A stretch of DNA of 64,000 bases, taken from Cryptomeria japonica. Its lineage: Eukaryota > Streptophyta > Pinopsida > Cupressales > Cupressaceae. Under the pieces are notes generated by a model. It was not told the origin of the DNA, did no database searches, and saw nothing but the letters and a program-made list of their open reading frames with translations. The stretch is from the NCBI RefSeq assembly GCF_030272615.1, contig NC_081405.1, positions 575,343,752-575,407,751 on the forward strand, in the 5' to 3' direction. Made by a program: the position numbers and the translations under genes. Below, one piece after another: positions 35,673 to 48,446 of the stretch. How positions within the stretch are numbered: the first letter of the stretch is position 1; each line of letters begins with the position of its first letter.

Positions 35673-35686
35673 AAAGAGGGGCAAAA
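35673..35686 (+). promoter_or_regulatory. polypurine tract of the Tat-like element
   Basis: AAAGAGGGGCAAAA directly before the 3' LTR start TGTAGACACC; fixes the element in plus orientation. Confidence 0.82.
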
Positions 35687-36487
35687 TGTAGACACCTAAA
35701 ATTGTCCAATCTAATTAATTAAATATCTTCATTTATTTAATTATTTTAGCCTAATTCTTCTATTAATTAAATAAATCTTTATTTATTTAATTAATTCTTT
35801 TATCCTCTTCTAGCCTTATTTCTCATTTAAATAAATACATTTATTTATTTAAATTATCCTTTTCTAAATTAAATAAATATCTTAAATTATTTAATTGATC
35901 CCACTTCCTCTATTAATTAAACAAATCTTTATTTATTTAATTAATTCATTAGCCTTTTCCACCTATGACACATGTCATTTATCTCTTAATTCCTACACTA
36001 CCTACCCTCTCATTATTTTCTTATTTTCTCTACCTACCCTCTAATCCTAGCCGACCATCTATCTTTTACACCTCTTAATCTTATCCCTCCATTTCTTATA
36101 GTGTCTTCTATATAAGGAGATGATCCCTTCATTATCAATCCTCCTAATCATTCTAATCATTCTAATCAACCCTTGACTACTCTAGCATTCGAACTTTGAT
36201 ATGCGATCAAGCCTACTGGCAACCACATTTCCGTTCTTTGTTGAGCTCTTGTGCATACATAAAATCTGAGACAAAATATATCAAGCAAGATCAATGGAGA
36301 TAGGAAGAATGGATATTCAAACCCTATTGGACATGTGATGGTATAATATTTGTGATTTCATTTGATTTGCATTGTCTTAGGTAATCTTCATATGTTATGG
36401 TGGATCTTTGTTGTTGTTAGGATAGGGTTTTGTGGTTGAATTCATTTAGTCTTTCAATATTGTTCTTATCCACTTTCCCCATAAACA
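35687..36487 (+). repeat. 3' LTR of the Tat-like element
   Basis: 801-bp partner of 16705-17466. It starts TGTAGACACCTAAAATTGTCC and ends near CCATAAACA. It carries one more AT-rich hairpin unit than the 5' LTR (around 35762-35796), one hairpin spoiled by mutation (35880 region, TCTTAAATTATTTAATT), and a TATA-like TCTATATAAGGAGATG near 36108. The hairpin difference explains most of the length difference between the two LTRs. Confidence 0.85.
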
Positions 36488-36780
36488 ACAACCACAAGGG
36501 TAGTTGTTTGCATTAGTTACTTAGGTAGGTTTAGCATTTGTTGAGGTTGGAAGCATGGCATGGGATGTGTGGTTACATGCTTGTTCACATGGAGTGCTTG
36601 TTGATGGCTTGTTGATGGTTGGGGTTTCAGATGCTTTATTTAATAATACATGAATGGTGGATGCTTTTGGAGGTTGTGTTTGTCTCTCATGAGGGTTTTC
36701 TCAGGGTATATGTCATGTCATCTTTTTATAGGAATGTTGTCTATTCTTTGCATGCAAATTGTATGTGATTATTTTCTTAA
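36488..36780. other. unassigned junction region
   Basis: On the minus strand a Pro/Thr/Ser-rich open stretch (ASETPTINKPSTSTPCEQAC) could be the linker after a copia integrase. On the plus strand it could equally be the rest of the LTR cut at 16704. I cannot choose. Confidence 0.3.
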
Positions 36781-38997
36781 AATATGAATTGGGCTATGTG
36801 GAAGTTGTCATAAAGCTGGCTACAAGTTTCCTTACAAGCATAAGCTTCACAACCAAATACTCTAAGTTGTATTGTCACATGATTATTTATTGAACACACT
36901 TTCATAGATGTTTTATAAACAATTGTTGATATAGAAGATCTATTTTCCTAATATCAGGTAGTGGCTAAAACGCCAACCCAAAACTTTTGTTCAAGGCCTA
37001 CAATGCTAAGCATACTCCTAGTCATCTCCATCAATGTCATCTTCATCCACTTTGTAGCTCCATTCTATTGAGGAGTATATGGAGTTGTCTTAAGTCTCTG
37101 TATCCCATGGTCCTTAGAAAACTTGTAAAAATTTTCCAAGAAAAACTCCACGATTATCAATCCTCAAACAATTAGTCTTTCTACCAATCTGATTGTCAAT
37201 AATAGCTTTAAACTCCTTAAACCAACTAGAGACTTTATATTTACTTTAGAGAAAATAAAAAAATATCCTTCTACTATAGTTATCAATGAATGAAATGAAA
37301 TACATAGATTTTGGAATTGAAGGAACATTAGTAGGACCAAAATATCAAAATATATTAAGTCCAACACACCAAAAGATTTGTGAGAACTAGAGTAAAATTG
37401 AACATGCTTTTGTTTACCATGGATGTAGTGTTTGCAACAATCAAGTTCAATATTACAATTACCAATCCCCTCTATGAGCCATTTATTTTTAAGAATTTAA
37501 GATCCTTGTCACCAATGTGACAAAGTATTTGGTGCCATACTATTGTCTTCTCATCTGTGTGTTTCATCTCCAAAGGATTGACACCCTTTTGTACCTAGAA
37601 AGCATGACCATCAGAAGTATAAACAATAGTTTTCTTCATAGCACAATCTAAAGGCAAGGATGAAGAATCGAGACCCCTTATTGGACTCCATAGAAGAACA
37701 ATTGCATTGTACAATGAATGAATCAAGCTTATACAAGTTGCTTATCCAAACACCCTTAGCAAGCACCATAGAACCTCTATTCATCTTTCATCCACTTTGC
37801 AAGAATCCAACTTGCATATCTACATCGCTCAACCTAACTAAAGAGTAGATTTTGTGTTGAACCCAAGATATTCATTACACCCTTGATTCCCTTCAGCCTA
37901 CCATCAAGGAATCTAATCTTGATTCTTCCATGGCTAACAAAATTTAAATTAGAATCATGATTGAGATACACCTTCCCACCATCATATTATTAATACTTAT
38001 AAAACCAACCTCAATGAGAGGTCATGTGGAAATATGTACTTGAATCTCTCAGCCATAAATCTTTTGATGCATGCATTGCCAAGGTTGCGACAAATGCTTA
38101 ATCATCATACTAAGAGGATTTGTCTTAATATAATTAGAGCATCTCTTCTTCTTCTTTTTCTCCTCCTTACATTATTTATCAAAATGATGGAATTTTCCAT
38201 AGTTCCAACATTTTACCTTTGACTTGCCAACAAACTTAGATCACCCACTATATTTGAATCTACCTCTTCGTCTTTCTTGTCCTTCTTGTCCTTCTTGTCT
38301 TTTTCTTTCAATCTACAACAAACTATAAGAGTTTCCTTAGTTGACTCTGAATCTTTTCTTTGCATCTCTTCAGATAAAAACAAATGAACCTCATCCTCCA
38401 TCATGAAAGTGGTTGTTGTGCTTCCAATGGCCATCACAAGGTTAACCCATGAGTTTGAAAAAGAACATTACATAAGCATACATTTATCTTGATCTTCAAT
38501 CTTGTCACAGACACAATTTTGTTCAGCAACTAGTTTATTGAACACATTCATGTGATGAGCAACACATACTCCTTCCTCCATCCTCAAAGATACAACTTCT
38601 TTCTTCCGTTGATAAATATCACCAATATTTTTCTAAAGTGTAGATATAGTCTTCTCCTCATGAACATTTGAGAGCCATTAATTAACTAGATAGAGTCTTA
38701 TCAAACCCTTGGATTTTTCATCCATTTTATCCCAAACATCTTGCTTCATGGTCAGAGGTTTTTTTTCAAAATTTATCACATCCCATAGACCTTTATCCAC
38801 AATCATATCCTCTATTTCTAACTTCCAAGGTTGAATGGTTCTTCCATTAACCTTCCCCGTATCAAACTTTATGGATGTACTTACCATATTTTTTCTACAA
38901 GAATATTTTGATAATACTATACAAAAACTTGCACTCAAACTGAGATCATTACAAAAAAATTAGTAATGCAACAAAATATAGCTAGGCTATAATACCA
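36781..38997 (-). pseudogene. Ty1/copia gag to integrase (relic)
   Basis: Minus strand, from a degenerate primer site (38985-38997, TGGTATTATAGCC, two changes from the tRNA-Met type). Gag starts near 38880 with SIKFDTGKVNGRTIQPWKLE and DMIVDKGLWDVI, then DKMDEKSKGLIRLYL. A Lys/Asp-rich segment lies near 38300. A preintegrase part follows (IVWHQILCHIGDKDLKFLKI, about 37560-37490). The integrase core runs about 37370-36790, with LTIRLVERLIV, TTPYTPQ, WMKMTLMEMTRSMLSIVG and LRVFGCEAYAC. RT and RNase H are not found on this side. Stops and frameshifts are common. The wording is close to the plus-strand copia at 54-62 kb, so the two probably belong to related families. Confidence 0.78.
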
Positions 38998-39860
38998 ACT
39001 TAAAGGAAGCTAAGGTGCATAAAATACATCCCAACACTAATCTATTGGGGGGGATAGTGTAAATTTTCTTTGCAAATCTTCTATTACAAAGTAAAAAAAC
39101 ACATTCATTAGTACATAATGAAAATGCATAAGGATAAACATAATGAACACAATATTTATCACGGGGAAAACCCTTTCGAGTGAAAAACCCTACACTCTAA
39201 AAGAACAATATAATATCAACACTAAGATTCTTCAACAATAGTCTACAACTACAACCCATACTTTGGATTAACTTTTGTAACATATCACTTGACATGCAAA
39301 CTTAACATGACTAATACTCTCTAGGGCTACCTATTATAGATAAATACATCAACAAAGGAAGATTCTAGATGAAGCAACAAGATGGGATCATGCAAAGAAT
39401 TGGGCCCTATTTTTCAGCCACCAAAAAACATACAAATGACACATGCAAATCTCCAAATGACTCCCCATTCAAACCTCCTAAGTTGGAAACCCAAATTTAC
39501 TATTTGGAGTTATGACAAATGCACTTACACATCTTACAACCATCATAACTTACAATACTTACAACTATAAGGAATCTGTCATAAGCGACTAATATTAGCT
39601 TACTCTCTTACAACTCATCATAACCCAACTTTGACACCAACCTTCTCCATGCAAAAGAATCTCCTGCAACTTGTCCAATATGTCATAGAATTTGTCATAG
39701 GTTGACACTTGTCAAGATCTTCAAAGTGGGAAGCCTACTTCCATAGATACAATGTATGTGTCACACAGTCATCACCAAGTAGGGTGCCACCAAGCATGTG
39801 GGTCGCACTAGATGATTACAAATTTGTAAGCAAATAATAAATAAATAAATGCAAAATGAA
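38998..39860 (-). repeat. probable 5' LTR of the copia relic, boundaries uncertain
   Basis: Upstream of the primer site on the minus strand, the sequence includes CACTCGAAAGGGTTTTCCCC (39163-39182), a phrase also seen in the LTRs of the copia at 54-62 kb as CTTGAAAGGGTTTTCCCC. That supports an LTR here. No second copy exists in the window, so the ends are guesses. Confidence 0.45.
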
Positions 39861-41233
39861 TGTTAAGATATGAAAAGGTTGAGACAACTTAATCCCACTA
39901 CAATCATTGCCCATCAATAATGTACTCATTTATTGTTTTGAAAATTTCACATAATCATGTCCATACATGATATTATTGTATATTCATGTTATTATAAGCT
40001 ACATATCTATAAAACTAATGATACATAATATTATAAGTAGAATGATATTTTTTATTTTTCTTAATTATGGTAGAAATTGAAGAGATGTCTGATATATGAA
40101 TTAGACAATCTCATTATGTGAAATTGTTGAAAGAATCAATGAATACATTCTTCATGGGCATTGGTTATAGTGAGATTATTTCATATTATTAAATATGTGT
40201 ACATTTTGATTGAATGAAACAAATTTTCATTGAATATATTTTGATTGTTTAATTTATATTTATTTCATTTGTCAAAATTTTATTGGTTTTAAATTTCAAT
40301 TAAAATCTCAACATTAATATCATATCTTTCATTGAAAAATAAAAATGAACAAACAATTAAACTTTATATTGTGAAAATTTAAGTATCTTTATTCTTATTT
40401 TAAATAATTTATTTTCTGCATACAATTTCTAAATTTATTACAGAAGTATATTACTAAATGTATATAGATTTATTTCATTAAAATGAATATTTATGTCATT
40501 GTATTACCAACCATCCACCAAGTTTTTAATTTTTTTTATAAGTAGGCTCGATATGTTTGGTATGAGATGGGAACTCTCTTAAAACTCTTGAAAAGCCATT
40601 TTGAATCACTAGATGAGACCATTATCTTTCTTTGATGATTTGAGGAACATATTTTTTTTCCACAACCACAAGAACACACAATGAATACAAAAGCACAATC
40701 ATAGTAACGTTTACGCAACCCCTCATGCTGATAGTTCTAGTTTAGGGATCCTAAATGCTTTCTCAAATATTTTATCTGGTATCTCATTAATATTGGTTTG
40801 GTCCTTCATGTTGTTTTCCCTATTTGTGAATCCGATTCAAAATAAAATTATAATTCAGTTTAGAAATGATCAATTTAAAATTATATTAAAATTTTAGAAA
40901 ATCTATTATAAGCATGCATACTATCTTAGGTGTTTTCTTCCATCTTCCAGACAAAATAATAATAAATTGGATACTATCTAAAAAAATTTCTATTAAATAT
41001 AAGTTTTTATGGTAAATTAAAATATAAATTATTCATCAATATAAAGAAAGAAGGTGAAATGGGTCTAGTATAAAAATGAAAAACAACACCTAATAAATCA
41101 AAGAGATTACTAAAGAAACTTTAAATATTTAATAGTGCAATATGTGTTAATATTAGACAATTAGACATAATTAAGCTCCTTTTTCTTAGGCTTAAGGAAT
41201 AAATATCAAATATGGATGAGTTGAACACTTATG
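39861..41233. other. no feature recognised
   Basis: Very AT-rich sequence without a supportable reading frame, repeat or motif. Confidence 0.4.
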
Positions 41234-41329
41234 TGTAATAACCCACCAGAAATTAACTCAACAAAATTGACCATTCTTTTCTTGTTTTGTTTAATTTAAT
41301 GATTTGTGTTTGATTTAATCACATACTCT

Positions 41330-41488
41330 GGGCATCAATCTATTTGGATTAGGCATTCATCCATCCAGGATGAGCATCTAACCATACGGGTTAGGCATCT
41401 ATCCATACAGGACATAAGATTTCATCTATCCAATACGGGATAGGCATCTTCCCTTATGGGGTAGGCATCTATCCAATTGGGATAGGAG
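41330..41488 (+). repeat. minisatellite, about seven 20-22-bp units
   Basis: Units such as GGCATCTATCCAATTGGGATA, GGCATCTTCCCTTATGGGGTA and GCATCTAACCATACGGGTTA follow one another with one longer spacer. The pattern is GGCATC, then a pyrimidine-rich core, then a GGGATA-like end. Confidence 0.8.
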
Positions 41489-43075
41489 GTGCTCTGGTCA
41501 GAGAAATAGACTCATCGAGACCATTCAGGTCCTGAACCACTCACTAAGTACTACACTCTTCTAACAGAAGTGCACCGAGGTTGCCATCCTTAGGAGTAAT
41601 TAAATAACATAATACAAGCTTGAATTCCGCCTTGGAATTTGGCTGAAAGCCTCGGGAAGTCAAGCAAATCCATATGGGATTCCTTCCGAGTATGCATTGA
41701 ATTAATTTTTTCCATTTTAATTATCTTTCAAATTAGGATTCTTACTCAATCCTCCTTCTTACCAAGCCTAAACGCCACCCATGAACACTTGAGTACTAGG
41801 GACAACTCTGTCCCAAGACTACCTACATACCCATTTCGGCATGGGATCAAGGCATAAAGTATGTAGTTCTATTTTCTATTCTATGGTTTGATGTAAACTA
41901 ATTAGTGGGTACGCAACCCTTTCTAAGGTCAATGTCCTAACAGTTTCTTTGCAGTTGCTACCCACGGTGGTAGCGCTTAAACAAAGGCTCGAGATGGCTT
42001 ATTGTTTGTGGCCTAAAACAACTACATCCTAGCACCTATCATAAGCATCACCCTTGACCAAATTGTCAATCACCAATATCTCTTCAAGATTAAATCAATT
42101 TCATAAAAGCATTTTACTTAATCAACCCTAAAGGGGGTTTACTATGGTTTAACTCAACGGATGTAAAATCATTTAAGGATTATCTTGTTAGATTATCGAT
42201 CCAAGAGGGATTACTCGCCCCTTGGATTTTAACTTCTAAGTGTCCCTTATTACTCCCCAACGATTTATAGGGATGATGCCACAAACATCATTCGTGCAAG
42301 TTTATTAGGCATTAAGTGCAGTAGTTCAACACGACGGCATTACCCGTAAGTGTGACCCAGAGGCACTGTATATACCAAACGCTGCTAGGTTTTAGTTTTC
42401 CAACTTCCTTTGTTTAGTTTTCTAACTAAGAAGCTATGAAATCATCATGCTTGAAATTAATCACTAAATGAATGTACATAATTAGACATTGTGAAGTTTA
42501 ACTACTTCAATGGCAACCAAGTACCATTTGATAAAAATAAACACCATTCTTCTACAACTAAACTAATTAATATATAATGGTATGATAATGATAATTATGA
42601 AAAAAACATGTAGCTTGCATGAAGATAATGGAAATGTAACTTGCTCATCAATGAATGTAATTTAATATATAAGCAATATGCATGATGCAAAAATAGTGTC
42701 ATTTACATACAAAATTAAGCAATGTTTACTTCTATCATGAGAATATTTAATTATAGAGTTACTAGTTCCAAATGAGCAATTAGTTTATACTTTAGGAAAT
42801 TTTGGATTGAATCATAATAATAAGACTTATTTGTTTTTAAGTGAGACTAAAATCATCAATCAAGTAATCCAATAAATCCTCAAAGGGATTGAGACAAAAA
42901 TTTTAAATTTCAAATCTTTTACACAATAATCCTAATTTTATTAACTTAAATTATAACTAAGCAATTATTAGCAATTACTTAAAATTTAACCCAAAGTAAT
43001 TACTAAAATTCCAAATTTAAAAAAAAACTAACTATAAAAATAAAATAAGCAAATTGTTTGTTTTAATAGTAAACA

Positions 43076-43260
43076 GCGGGGGGGGGACCACGGGTCCCAT
43101 CGCCCCTGCGGTCCTGCATTCGCAAGCCCGTAGGGTTGAGGGGACACCGCGGGCCCCTCCACTCCCCCTGCGGCCACTATCATGATAGTGACCACAGGGG
43201 TAGTGGAGGGTACCACTGCCCCCAATGGTTACAATAACCGCCACCCCTGCATGCCATCTG
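43076..43260. repeat. GC-rich island with a large near-perfect palindrome
   Basis: Starts with a G run (GGGGGGGG at 43078-43087) in AT-rich surroundings. At 43175-43190 CACTATCATGATAGTG is a perfect 16-bp palindrome. It is the centre of a longer inverted repeat, about 43162-43219, with 29-base arms matching at 25 positions; similarity with mainly transition differences continues a little further on both sides. No loop separates the arms, so it could extrude as a cruciform. Confidence 0.8.
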
Positions 43261-43639
43261 TTATTCATTCAAAATAATTTTTGAATACCGTGTCATTGCT
43301 GATTTATATTCGCCTAGCAACATCTAATAAATTTTAATGTTTGAAATAAATTTAATATATATTTATACACATGAGGATTACATTTCCAGATTATTAAATT
43401 ACATAAAAGAAGAGTATATAACAAGTATGTGTATATATAAAAAGAAAACATTAATGTAAGAGTGAGAATAACAATTTAATACCAGGGACGAAAATATAAT
43501 AGAGAAATAAAATAAATAGAGAAATAATTTGCTCTAGCAATGCACAGATTATCAAAGAAATAGGAAGATGTTTATACTGAGAAATACAAAGCTCACACAG
43601 AGGGATTTATATTCTATTTCTCAACTAATGTTCAAAGGA

Positions 43640-43832
43640 GGGGATTTATTTCTTCATTCCCAGAGAGATTTATTTCTTCACTCATAGAGAGATTTATTTC
43701 TTCACACAGAGAGATTTATTTATTCATTCACAAAGAGAGATTTATTTAATCATTCACAGAGAGATTTATTTATTCATTCACGGAGAGAGAAATTTATTTA
43801 TTCATTCACACAGAGAGAGATTTATTTATTTT
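43640..43832 (+). repeat. ~25-bp tandem array (GAGATTTATTTATTCATTCACA type)
   Basis: Seven to eight units of 22-28 bp, each with GAGATTTATTT, then TCTTCA or ATTCATTCAC, then a CA(G/C)AGA end. Units vary by small indels. Confidence 0.85.
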
Positions 43833-44424
43833 TATATTCAATATCATCTCTAGTTTTCAAGAGAAAACAGAAAAGCAAAAAATCTGATTTTCTACCTTTT
43901 AAATAGATTGAATAAAATATGCAAGAGAAATCTGCATTTGTATTTAAAAAGAGAAGAATTATATTACTGTATTTCTTTAAGGAAACAAAATAGATTTTCT
44001 TCCTATCTAGCAATTATGAAATGATTTCTTTCAGAAAACTATATTCAACGAAAGAATCTAGAAACTATATTTTTTTTTTGATAATATAAATTCCTCATAT
44101 GGCAAAAGGAGAGAACCTAGTTTACTAAAGCTTGATGTTGAATCCTCTAGCTATCCTTTTGATCCTTCCTTGCAACTTGAGAGAAATCCTTCAAACAACA
44201 ACTTAAAAATCCTGCAACGAAAATGAGACTACCAAAGAAGATCCTATTACTAAAACTTGGGAAATTTCCTTCAAAACATAATCAACTCCCTTCTTTGAAA
44301 CTTGCATACAATTTTATAAGAAAAACCCCTCAATTCCACTATCTAGAGAATTTAATTAAAAAAAAGAGATTCTTTTCCAATATTGGACTCATGCAAATTG
44401 ATTAAACTTAGTGGGGGAGTTACA

Positions 44425-46032
44425 TGCAAGGTGGTGAAGATTCCTCTAGAAGCTTCTTATTCTTCCTACAACATGTTCCATAATTGGGAGTGGAAAATAA
44501 ATAAATAAAAATAATGCCTTTTGAATTATATTCTCCAAGTGTGTGTGTGTGTGTGTTCATTTTATTCTTTTATAACATTTATTCAATCATTTTAAGTAGT
44601 TTAACCAAAAACATAATAGAATTGTATTTAAATCAAAAAGTGATAAAGGAGGGTTGTGACATTATGAATAATTTGGAAATTGATAAATTTAGTAGAAGAA
44701 ATGTTACAATTAGTCAAATATTGGCATATAGCTACTAAAGCATTTCTTGTTTTGGAGAAAAATATAATAGTAAAGTTTATATGTTGATGTAAATTTTCAT
44801 TTAGTTTTAAGTCATTTCTTACTAAATGGTTTCATACAATTAAATATGAAAGAAAAAACACAATCTTTTTTAGAGATATGTTCATTCCTCAATCATTCAT
44901 TTGTGCCTAGCTTGATATATAACCATACACATTATCCATATCAAAACATATTTTTACAAATTTAACATTTATTGTACCTACTTTTCTCTCCTTATAAAGA
45001 AAATAATTCATGACATTAATATTTGGACTCCCTTGTCTTATGTCAAACATGGGATATGATTGATATATCACCATATATTGTTGATGTTAAAATTTAAAAA
45101 ACTAAATTTTAAATATTTGCTATCATAGACCTATTCCACTAGATATTATAAATTGTCTTGGTACACATTTGCATGATTTTGCTAGATGTCTTTGTATTTA
45201 AATGTATTAAACTATGTATTTATTATCATTAAACAATACATTACCAAACCAATGCATTTTAAGAAGTAGCATTTCTATGAGCCCAATCTTTCAAAACAAA
45301 AATTCTAAGATATGTGCATTATTGGAGAGAACTTTTTCTAGTTATTTTTATGAATGTAAAATTGATCCAAACTAGGTGACCTTAATAAAATGCAATGTGA
45401 ATAAGGTGAGTTTAATGTTGTTGGTCCTTATTAGTTACTAGTCAAAGTTCCAATGAATTGAAGTCTATATAATACGCTAGAATTTTGATGACTATGAAAT
45501 TCAAAATCAATGATCATTGATAGACTTACACATAATTTGTGATATTGAGAACAATCAAAAGAACTAATTTCATATATCTCAATAAACAAAAGATGTTGTA
45601 TACCAAACCCTTTTATCATTATTGTTCAACAAACTAATCATCTACATCTATCAAACTTATTTTCCATATCCAAAATTTAATATTTAGTATTAACCATGAT
45701 CTTTGATTACCAAGATTAATTTGTATTTATTATAATGAATTGATCTAGATAATGTTCTAAGAAAATGATAATTTCTTCTACTGAACAATTTGAGTTTAGT
45801 AAAGCCTAATTATGAGATGTTGCTGCACTCTCTATATATTCGTGTCTTTTCACTCACATGTCTTAACATATTTGTTTGTAATATATAAAGGAGCGTCAGA
45901 TCAACCTCATCCATTATTGCTCAACTATTTAAAATCCTCAAATAAGTTAAAAAAATGTCACACCAAGGAGAAGCAGATCAATGAAGGAGAGGATGATAAT
46001 GGTATTTTCATCATTGCACAAGTTATTGTTGA
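44425..46032. other. no gene recognised; short GT microsatellite
   Basis: AT-rich. A (GT)9 run lies at 44539-44556. An open frame at 45812-46066 has a plausible AG acceptor before GAGCGTCAGATCAACC (45892) and a polar end (DDNGIFIIAQVIVDGQIF), but I cannot name a family and part of its end lies in the dispersed repeat. Confidence 0.4.
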
Positions 46033-46830
46033 TGGTCAAATATTCTCTGCAAATGTCCAAGAATAATTTCTTTTTAAAAATATTTATATATATTGATCAA
46101 AATAAATAAATATATTTTTTTTAATTTTTTTAATACAAATATAAATCATGTTTTAAAGATAGTGCACACTGAGATCTTATGGTGAAGATCCCATCTCACC
46201 AAAATATACATATTCCACATTAAAAGAAGACCATAGAATTGTTGTGTGTATAGTGAGGTTGCAATTAGAGTTTCTATGGAAGAAATTTAAACAAGCAAAT
46301 ATAGCTATTTTCTATCAATTATGTAAGGAACACTTTCAATGAGAGAAGTTGATAATTTGATGCCTAATATTTACCAATTACCTAATAGATAAATATTTAA
46401 GATTACTTGAAATGTTAGACTTTTATAAAATTATAGCTTAGTATTATTTAAATTGCTAGATCATTTAATTTATTATATATTTTATTCAAAAAATTTCCAC
46501 AAATTTGGACAAATATAAATCAATTCAAGTTTAATATATCAAAATTATTACTTTCTATAGAGTCATCACCAATTTTTAATTTTTATCATCAATTAAAAAT
46601 TAAATATAATAGTTCTCATGTATTCCATAAGGTAAAATACACCTACAATGTGTAATGCTCAAGGGGGATGAATTTGCTTTTGAAATGTTGATCTAAATAG
46701 AAATTAATGGTTGAAAAACTAATTTTGGGCCTTGTGATCATTAATTTTTTGTGTACATTGTATCAAACATAACACAACCAGGTGTGTTAAATTATATTTT
46801 AAATTAATTGTATAAATTAAATATTAAAAT
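46033..46830. repeat. dispersed AT-rich repeat, copy 2
   Basis: Partner of 4935-6060, same orientation. Shared islands include GCAAATGT..AAGAATAATTT, ATCAAAATAAATAAATA, GAGATCTTATGGTGAA and AAAACTAATTTTGGGCC. About 300 bp shorter than copy 1 because of internal deletions. Confidence 0.6.
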
Positions 46831-48446
46831 TTCTGCCCTTTAATCCCATAAATAATTTTCACTTTTCGACCTCTACTTTTCTATAAATAAATTACTTATT
46901 TTGAAATGGAATGATTTGTCTTTGAAATTAATTAATTTTCCTAAACTGTACTAATACTTTCTAAAATTTTCAAATAATTTATATTGATATAAAAAATTCA
47001 ATAAAGAAACTATATTTTTTTCAAAAGAAAGGAATGACTCCCTAAGAGACATTAATATGTCTTTCCAGAAACATTAACTATTTGTTGGGATGTTATATCT
47101 CTTTCTGAAGGGGTTTCCTTTGAGTTATCTCAATTTTATGCACACATTTTGTTAGATAGAATATAATCTAATACATGAACCATCAAGGGTTTAAACAAAC
47201 ATTGTTTTCATATTCTCCATTACCTATATTATTGAAAAGTAACTTAAATGACATATGTATCTCCCTTATTCTATTATCAATAATTTTATCTTTTATTCCT
47301 TATTTGAAGGATATATTAATGCTATGTTAGATGGTTTGAGACATTTTTCTTACTAGAGTTAACTTTTGTGAGTAAAATCTTCATATTTTCTACAAGGGTT
47401 TGATGATGGGTATGGGTGAATCCTCTTTGGTCACTATGTTTGATGATGTTGCTACTTTCTATTTTGAGGGCCTTTTGATCTATTTGGCTTTGGTAAAGGA
47501 ACTCTGACCTTCATCATTGATGGGCATGGCTATGTTAGCCAATTTTTATGTGTACTTGTTCAAGGTTCCTTGGCCTCTATTTTGGCTTTTCGTGTTTCTT
47601 TGGCTACCTCTTTTGGGTGAATTTTTGAATTATTTTTGTTTAGCAGTATATATGGGTGTCTTTTCATTATTTTTCTCTTAGATTACTCTTATTAAGGTGG
47701 AATTCTCATTGAGAAACACATCTTTTGGGTTCCATATTTTCAAGCTAATGGTTATTTTATATATCGTTCCTTCTAATATCTAGAGGCACCCCAAGAGGGT
47801 TTACCCTTCCCTTTTCTTATAGCCTATCTAGTTTCTCTTATTGATCTTATTGAGGTGAAAAGAGCATCGTTAAGTTGTATTGTTTTCTAGAACCTTATTA
47901 TTGGTTCTTCTTTTATTCTTCCCATAGAGGTGGGGATGAGTATTGTGGAAAAAGTTAGTAGGTGTTGTAAGGGGGTCATTGTTGCCCTTTATTTAGTTCT
48001 CACTCTTGCGATCCTATTGTAATAGAGTTTAAGACCATTGGAGACTTGTTGAGAGAGTGTCAGCAATATGGGGTCACTGATGTCAACATGGATGTCTAAA
48101 AATATGTATTGTCTCTAAATTTGTTGGATGGACTTTTTTCCATGGACATTGATGGAGAAGATTATGTATGTTAGAGACATTTGTGAAAAGTTGTGTCATG
48201 TATCATTGATTAGTGGTTTAGAATATAGTCAAGAAATGAGTTAGATGAGGTAACTATAGTTGATATTTGTATATTTTTTTGACGGTATTGTCTTTGTTCC
48301 ACTATTGGCAATATAAAAGAAATTCCAAGTGTTGTCATAGCAACTTTCTGGTGACTTTAGATTCATGTTTTTCTTTTCATCTCATTGCATTGCACTTTTA
48401 GGTTGTGTGATTCTAGATTTAAGCTAGTCATTTCCTATGTAGCTAT
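46831..48446. other. no feature recognised
   Basis: Part of it (47400-48200) has a higher GC content than its surroundings and reads in plus-strand fragments such as GFGKGTLTFIIDGHGYVSQF broken by many stops. I do not recognise the family. It could be a decayed gene or retroelement segment. Confidence 0.3.

Larger units (their letters stand above)
16705..36487 (+). mobile_element. Tat/Ogre-like Ty3/gypsy element, 19.8 kb with a nested chromovirus
   Basis: Bounded by LTRs 16705-17466 and 35687-36487. Interior in order: primer-site candidate, 300-bp tandem units, a long leader, gag (20011-22075), protease (22076-23164), the integrase C-terminus (to 24170), a spacer, an antisense plant-mobile-domain frame, a hairpin-rich repeat block, and a polypurine tract before the 3' LTR. 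RT, RNase H and the integrase core are missing between about 23470 and 23640. Flanking five bases are GCAAC and ACAAC, a four-of-five target-duplication match. The chromovirus at 25977-33836 accounts for 7.87 kb with its duplication, leaving about 11.9 kb. The gag and protease wording and the antisense frame point to the Tat lineage; finer placement is not possible by eye. Confidence 0.82.
41234..44424 (+). mobile_element. second long LTR (solo-LTR-like), 3.2 kb
   Basis: Begins TGTAATAACCCACCAG, close to the TGTAATGCCCCGCCAG start of the 8256-11940 LTR, and ends TTAGTGGGGGAGTTACA, comparable to that LTR's AAGGAGGGGTACTACA end. It holds a 21-bp minisatellite near the start, a GC-rich palindromic island about 1.84 kb in, and a ~25-bp tandem array in the last third. 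No coding domains were seen. The flanks TTATG and TGCAA do not match, so either the duplication has decayed or the end is misplaced. Confidence 0.55.

Noticed and set aside
43028-43268. Two overlapping minus-strand frames rich in Gly, Pro and Val
   Set aside because: They are explained by the GC-rich palindromic island; no family resemblance.
43640-43832. Regular 25-bp repeats that could suggest a CRISPR array
   Set aside because: The units are directly contiguous without unique spacers, vary in sequence, and the context is a plant LTR.
41229-44429. Target duplication of the second long LTR
   Set aside because: TTATG and TGCAA do not match; I keep the LTR call on its ends and structure only, with reduced confidence.
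45812-46066. Open frame with a possible splice acceptor and an end reading DGQIFSANVQE
   Set aside because: No recognisable domain, and its 3' part overlaps a dispersed repeat. I could not support an exon call.
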